DNA of 64,000 nucleotides from Comamonas terrae (GTDB lineage Bacteria; Pseudomonadota; Gammaproteobacteria; Burkholderiales; Burkholderiaceae_C): the NCBI RefSeq assembly GCF_001544075.1, contig NZ_BCNT01000010.1:86938-150937 (forward strand). Direction: 5' to 3'. The position numbers and the translations under genes are program-made. Each line of letters opens with the position of its first letter. The first letter of the stretch is position 1. This document shows, in pieces, positions 60,583 to 64,000 of the stretch. Under the pieces are notes generated by a model. It was not told the origin of the DNA. It worked only from the letters and a program-made list of their open reading frames with translations, and did not search any database.

Positions 60583-61770
60583 TCAGCAGGTTTCGGCGAA
60601 CAGTTCGCGGCCGATCAGCATGCGGCGAATTTCGCTGGTTCCGGCGCCAATCTCGTAGAGTTTCGCATCCCTCCACAGCCGGCCGAGCGGATATTCGTTG
60701 ATATACCCATTGCCGCCATAGATTTGCACGCCCTCGCCGGCCATCCAGGTGGCCTTTTCCGCACACCAGAGAATGACGCTGGCGCAATCCTTGCGCACCT
60801 GGCGCACATGCTCGGTTCCCAGCAGATCGAGGTTTTTGGCGACCGTATAGGCGAAGGAGCGGCCCGCCTGCAGCACGGTGTACATGTCGGCGACCTTGCC
60901 CTGGATGAGCTGGAACTCGCCGATGCTCTGGCCGAACTGCTTGCGGTCGTGGATATAGGGCACGACATTGTCCATCACGGACTGCATGATGCCCAGGGGC
61001 CCGCCGGTGAGCACGGCGCGCTCGTAGTCCAGGCCGCTCATCAGCACCTTGGCGCCCATGTTGACGCCGCCCAGCACGTTCTCGGCCGGCACCTCGACGT
61101 TCTGGAACACCAGTTCGCCCGTGTGGCTGCCGCGCATGCCCAGCTTGTCGAGCTTCTGCGCGATGGAGAAGCCCTTCATGCCCTTCTCGATCAGGAAGGC
61201 CGTCACGCCGCGCGCGCCCAGTTCGGGCTCGGTCTTGGCGTAGACCACCAGGGTGTCGGCATCCGGGCCGTTGGTGATCCACATCTTGGAGCCGTTGAGC
61301 AGGTAGTAGCCGCCCTTGTCCTCGGCCTTGAGCTTCATGCTGATCACATCGGAGCCCGCCCCGGGCTCGCTCATGGCCAGTGCGCCCACGTGCTCGCCGC
61401 TGATCAGCTTGGGCAGGTATCTGGCCTTTTGCGCCTCGTTGCCGTTGCGGTTGATCTGGTTCACGCACAGATTGCTGTGCGCGCCGTAGGACAGGCCGAC
61501 CGAGGCGCTGGCACGCGAAATCTCCTCCATCGCCACCATGTGGGCCAGATAGCCCATGTTGGCGCCGCCGTATTGCTCGGGCACGGTGATGCCCAGCACG
61601 CCCAGATCGCCGAACTTGCGCCACAGGTCCATGGGGAACTGGTCGCTGCGGTCGATCTCCGCCGCACGCGGTGCAATCTCGCTCTGCGCGAATTCACGCA
61701 CCGCATCGCGCAGGGCATCGATGTCTTCACCCAGTTGGAAATTCAGTCCGGGCAGATTGGCAAGGCTCAT
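60583..61770 (-). CDS. liuA: isovaleryl-CoA dehydrogenase
   Basis: This 395-residue FAD enzyme catalyses isovaleryl-CoA to 3-methylcrotonyl-CoA, the first committed oxidation in leucine breakdown. The catalytic base of the isovaleryl type is on an internal helix, here Glu250 in [14 protein letters not shown], and the usual C-terminal Glu of other acyl-CoA dehydrogenases is replaced in [13 protein letters not shown], together making the assignment firm. [12 protein letters not shown] is the FAD/substrate loop. The start ATG 61770 follows AACAGGAGACAACC. The gene follows a thioesterase and the LiuR operator and is the second gene of the presumed LiuR-controlled unit. Confidence 0.96.
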   Translation of the reverse strand: MSLANLPGLNFQLGEDIDALRDAVREFAQSEIAPRAAEIDRSDQFPMDLWRKFGDLGVLGITVPEQYGGANMGYLAHMVAMEEISRASASVGLSYGAHSNLCVNQINRNGNEAQKARYLPKLISGEHVGALAMSEPGAGSDVISMKLKAEDKGGYYLLNGSKMWITNGPDADTLVVYAKTEPELGARGVTAFLIEKGMKGFSIAQKLDKLGMRGSHTGELVFQNVEVPAENVLGGVNMGAKVLMSGLDYERAVLTGGPLGIMQSVMDNVVPYIHDRKQFGQSIGEFQLIQGKVADMYTVLQAGRSFAYTVAKNLDLLGTEHVRQVRKDCASVILWCAEKATWMAGEGVQIYGGNGYINEYPLGRLWRDAKLYEIGAGTSEIRRMLIGRELFAETC

Positions 61771-61815
61771 GGTTGTCTCCTGTTGATGTCGTCGAATCTG
61801 GAATGGAAGGGCCGC

Positions 61816-62268
61816 TCAGTCGCTCAGGCCTTCGCGGTCTTGCACGCACATCAGCGTGCAACCCATGGTGGCCACCAGTTTTTCCTGGCCCCGGTCCATG
61901 GCATAGGCCCGGCCTTCCGCCACGGTGATCGTGCGTCCCGGCTTGATCACCCGCCCTTCCATGCGAAAACGCTGGCCCTTTGCCGGAGCCAGCAGATTGA
62001 TCTTGAACTCTATGGTCAGCACGGCCGCATGGGCAGGCATCAGCGTCAACCCCGCGTAGCCGCAGGCGGAATCCAGCGCCGTGGACACCATGCCGGCATG
62101 CAGAAAGCCATGCTGCTGCGTCAGGCCCTCTGCCCAGTCCAGGCAGATGTCCACGGCGCCTGGCGCCACGTGCGTGAGCTCGGCTCCCAGCGTCCGCATG
62201 GCGCCCTGCTGGCCAAAGCTCTGGCGCACGCGGCTTTCGTAGTCCACCGGATTACCCGACGCTGTCAT
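61816..62268 (-). CDS. PaaI family hotdog thioesterase
   Basis: This 150-residue hotdog-fold thioesterase hydrolyses acyl- or hydroxyphenylacetyl-CoA in the cytoplasm. The family motif QQHGFLHAGMVSTALDSACGYA contains the catalytic/active-site HGG-like segment HGFLHAG with the following Asp. GRVIKPGRTITVAEG follows. ATG 62268 (MTASGNPVDY) follows CGGAGACATGC. It is the first gene downstream of the LiuR palindrome at 62359, so it is probably LiuR-controlled and may relieve CoA trapping by isovaleryl- or methylcrotonyl-CoA. That role is inferred. Confidence 0.85.
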   Translation of the reverse strand: MTASGNPVDYESRVRQSFGQQGAMRTLGAELTHVAPGAVDICLDWAEGLTQQHGFLHAGMVSTALDSACGYAGLTLMPAHAAVLTIEFKINLLAPAKGQRFRMEGRVIKPGRTITVAEGRAYAMDRGQEKLVATMGCTLMCVQDREGLSD

Positions 62269-62358
62269 GCATGTCTCCGCAAATTCTGGAATGGCTGCCG
62301 TCCGCACAGGCAAGGCTCCGAAAGAAAAGCCTCAGGTGCTGGCACTCCGCGCATCATA

Positions 62359-62380
62359 TTGACGTTTACGTAAACGTCAA
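62359..62380. promoter_or_regulatory. probable LiuR operator (22-bp perfect palindrome)
   Basis: TTGACGTTTAC is followed directly by its exact complement half, making a perfect 22-bp palindrome. It sits between the liuR stop (adjoining it) and the thioesterase-liuA unit, 91 bp before the thioesterase start. It shares ACGTTTACGT with the site at 62880 and with the LiuR motif reported for Proteobacteria. Length, symmetry and position beside the regulator make this a strong call. Confidence 0.85.
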
Positions 62381-62782
62381 TTATGCGGCACTTTTCTTGT
62401 CAACCTTCTTCAGAAGCTGACGCGCTTCTTTTTCCTGCTCCCGCACTTCCTCCAGCGTGGCTTGCAGGTCCGCCATCTGGTCCTCGAGCTGCTTGCGGTG
62501 CACGGCCAGGACATCGAGGAATTTCTTCAGCTGCACGCCGGTATCGCGCGGGCTGTCATAGAGATCGATGATCTCCTTGGCTTCGGTCAGGGACAGGCCC
62601 AGCCGCTTGGCGCGCAGCGTCAGGCGCAGCCGTGCGCGGTCACGCGGCGAGTACACGCGGTTGCGCCCCGCTGCGCCCGAGCGCTCCGGCTGCAGCAGGC
62701 CCATATCCTCGTAGAAGCGGATGGCGCGGGTGGTGAGATCAAACTCCTTGGCCAGGTCGCTGATGGTGTAGCTGTTCGACAT
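62381..62782 (-). CDS. liuR: MerR-family regulator LiuR
   Basis: This 133-residue DNA-binding regulator controls the leucine/isovalerate (liu) genes. The MerR winged helix begins YTISDLAKEFDLTTRAIRFY, followed by MGLLQPERSG and RLRLTLRAKRLGLSLTEAKE, then a long dimerising coiled coil (about 75-130) rich in Lys/Glu/Gln. No effector domain follows, as expected for LiuR, which senses a branched-chain acyl-CoA intermediate in other species. ATG 62782 (MSNSYTISD) is preferred. A longer in-frame start is at 62809. A palindrome adjoins its 3' end and another is 98 bp upstream, so autoregulation is likely. Confidence 0.92.
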   Translation of the reverse strand: MSNSYTISDLAKEFDLTTRAIRFYEDMGLLQPERSGAAGRNRVYSPRDRARLRLTLRAKRLGLSLTEAKEIIDLYDSPRDTGVQLKKFLDVLAVHRKQLEDQMADLQATLEEVREQEKEARQLLKKVDKKSAA

Positions 62783-62879
62783 AGATCGGTGTGCGGTTGA
62801 AACTTGCACCGCAGGCCTGCATCACCTACGTGACGGCAGAACGGCAGGCGCTGCCTACAATGGCTGGAGAAAACTAACG

Positions 62880-62895
62880 TTTACGTTAACGTAAA
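62880..62895. promoter_or_regulatory. second probable LiuR operator (16-bp perfect palindrome)
   Basis: TTTACGTTAACGTAAA is a perfect palindrome lying 22 bp before the metallo-hydrolase start and about 98 bp before liuR on the other strand. It shares the ACGTTTACGT core (62877-62886) with the 62359 site. It likely controls the hydrolase and liuR itself. Confidence 0.8.
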
Positions 62896-62917
62896 TGCTA
62901 ATCGATAAGCCGCGGCC

Positions 62918-63997
62918 ATGACCCAACAGCAAGAAACCACGCTTCACTATCCTCTGGACAGCACGCTGCCAGGTCCTGCCGAAACCATCGAGGTGGTGCC
63001 AGGCGTCAAATGGCTTCGCATGGCCTTGCCGTTTGCGCTCGACCACATCAACCTCTGGCTGCTGCGAGACCGGCAGGAAGACGGGCACGGCCAGCTGCGC
63101 GAGGGCTGGACGGTGGTGGACTGCTGCGTCAACCGGGCCGAAGCCCGGGAGCAATGGGAACAGGTATTTGCCAATGGGCTCGAGGGCCTACCCATCCTGC
63201 GCGTGATCGTCACGCACATGCATCCCGACCACATCGGACTGGCCGGGTGGCTGTGCCGCCGCTGGCAGGCGCCGCTGTGGATCAGCGCCACGGACTACAA
63301 CGTGGCCCGGGTCGCCATGGCGGACAAGGATAGCTTTGGCGGGGAATCCGGCGCGGACTTCTATCAGCTGCACGGACAGCGCGACGAAACCTTTCTCGGC
63401 CACGTACGCGGCCGGGGCAATTACTACTCGTCGCTGGTCAGTCCTCTGCCCACGGCCTACCACCGCCTCATCGACGGCCTTTCGCTCGACATCGGCGGCC
63501 GCAGCTGGCAATGCATCGCGGGCTACGGCCATGCACCGGAACATATGGCGCTGCATTGCCCGGAGCTCAATCTTCTGATCAGCGGCGACATGGTGCTGCC
63601 TCGCATTTCCGCCAACGTCAGCGTCCATGCCACGGAGCCGGAAGCCAATCCTCTGCAGCTATTCATGGACTCGCTGCAGCGCTATCTCGCCCTGCCGGCG
63701 GACACCTATGTCCTGCCCTCGCATGGCAAGCCATTCACCGGCCTGCATCAGCGCATACGGCAGTTGCTGGAGCACCACCAGGAGCGCCTGGCCGACATCA
63801 TGCAGGCAGCCCGGTCGCAAGCACTTTGCGCGGCCGATACCCTGCCCATCCTCTTCAAACGCCAGCTCGACGTGCACCAGATGACTTTTGCCATGGGGGA
63901 GGCACTGGCCCATCTGCACTATCTGTGGTTTGGCAAGCAGCTGCAACGCAGAATGGATGCTCAAGGCGTGCTGCGCTTTTCCCTGTCCAGTTCCTGA
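62918..63997 (+). CDS. metallo-beta-lactamase-fold hydrolase of the LiuR regulon
   Basis: This 359-residue metal-dependent hydrolase has the HxHxDH motif THMHPDHIGL (His100, His102, Asp104, His105), further ligand regions in GYGHAPEHM and ISGDMVLP, and a C-terminal extension of about 100 residues with a winged-helix-like sequence ALCAADTLPILFKRQLDVHQ. Such two-part proteins are encoded next to liuR in several betaproteobacteria, but the substrate is not known. A thioester or lactone in branched-chain acid metabolism is plausible. Start ATG 62918. A LiuR-type palindrome is 22 bp upstream. The gene is complete and ends 3 bp before the window edge. Confidence 0.85.
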   Translation: MTQQQETTLHYPLDSTLPGPAETIEVVPGVKWLRMALPFALDHINLWLLRDRQEDGHGQLREGWTVVDCCVNRAEAREQWEQVFANGLEGLPILRVIVTHMHPDHIGLAGWLCRRWQAPLWISATDYNVARVAMADKDSFGGESGADFYQLHGQRDETFLGHVRGRGNYYSSLVSPLPTAYHRLIDGLSLDIGGRSWQCIAGYGHAPEHMALHCPELNLLISGDMVLPRISANVSVHATEPEANPLQLFMDSLQRYLALPADTYVLPSHGKPFTGLHQRIRQLLEHHQERLADIMQAARSQALCAADTLPILFKRQLDVHQMTFAMGEALAHLHYLWFGKQLQRRMDAQGVLRFSLSSS

Positions 63998-64000
63998 TCG

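Overview
The window is a dense, high-GC stretch of chromosome from a betaproteobacterium, most likely a member of the Comamonadaceae close to Comamonas or Delftia. This rests on the Omp32-like porin, the double-length UvrA, the layout of the leucine-degradation genes, and two kinds of short intergenic repeat that I associate with this family. I ran no database search. No tRNA, rRNA, CRISPR array, prophage or intact insertion sequence was seen.

Layout. 1-7.1 kb: release factor 3 (prfC), a HAD phosphatase, and the trifunctional proline regulator/dehydrogenase putA with recognisable PutA operators. 7.2-13.2 kb: proline symporter putP, a three-gene TRAP transporter and an LtrA-family membrane protein. 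13.2-14.5 kb: a probable deletion scar where two divergent genes have both lost their 5' ends. 14.1-20.5 kb: a 1983-residue UvrA with four ATPase cores, plus a small cysteine-cluster protein. 20.8-26.2 kb: porin, an MHS-family symporter with an inserted periplasmic domain, and the acetate symporter pair DUF485-actP. 26.4-32.2 kb: a cNMP/CBS/DUF294 signalling protein with an exonuclease, an SDR, a YbaK-DUF1289-DsbA-like operon and a lipoprotein.

32.2-39.7 kb holds the lower leucine pathway on the minus strand (MCC beta, enoyl-CoA hydratase, DUF4126, MCC alpha, a hydroxyacid dehydrogenase, HMG-CoA lyase). 39.9-54.8 kb is accessory: antiporter, acyl-CoA ligase with a divergent AraC regulator, GST, DUF4336, HAD, a repeat-containing lipoprotein beside a convergent two-component pair, YchJ, DUF421, a hydrolase, an acyl-CoA dehydrogenase and an SDR. 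54.8-64 kb holds a flavin-fold protein, a DUF695-like protein, thiolase, aceK, carbonic anhydrase, isovaleryl-CoA dehydrogenase, a thioesterase, the MerR regulator LiuR and a metallo-beta-lactamase-fold hydrolase, with two long palindromes that are very likely LiuR operators.

Main theme: almost a complete leucine/isovalerate route to acetyl-CoA and acetoacetate, together with carbonic anhydrase (bicarbonate for the biotin carboxylase), thiolase (acetoacetyl-CoA to acetyl-CoA) and AceK (opens the glyoxylate shunt when acetyl-CoA is the carbon source). The most unusual items are the double UvrA, the lipoprotein with five tandem repeats next to a sensor/regulator pair, the paired-truncation scar, and three families of dispersed or structured intergenic repeats.
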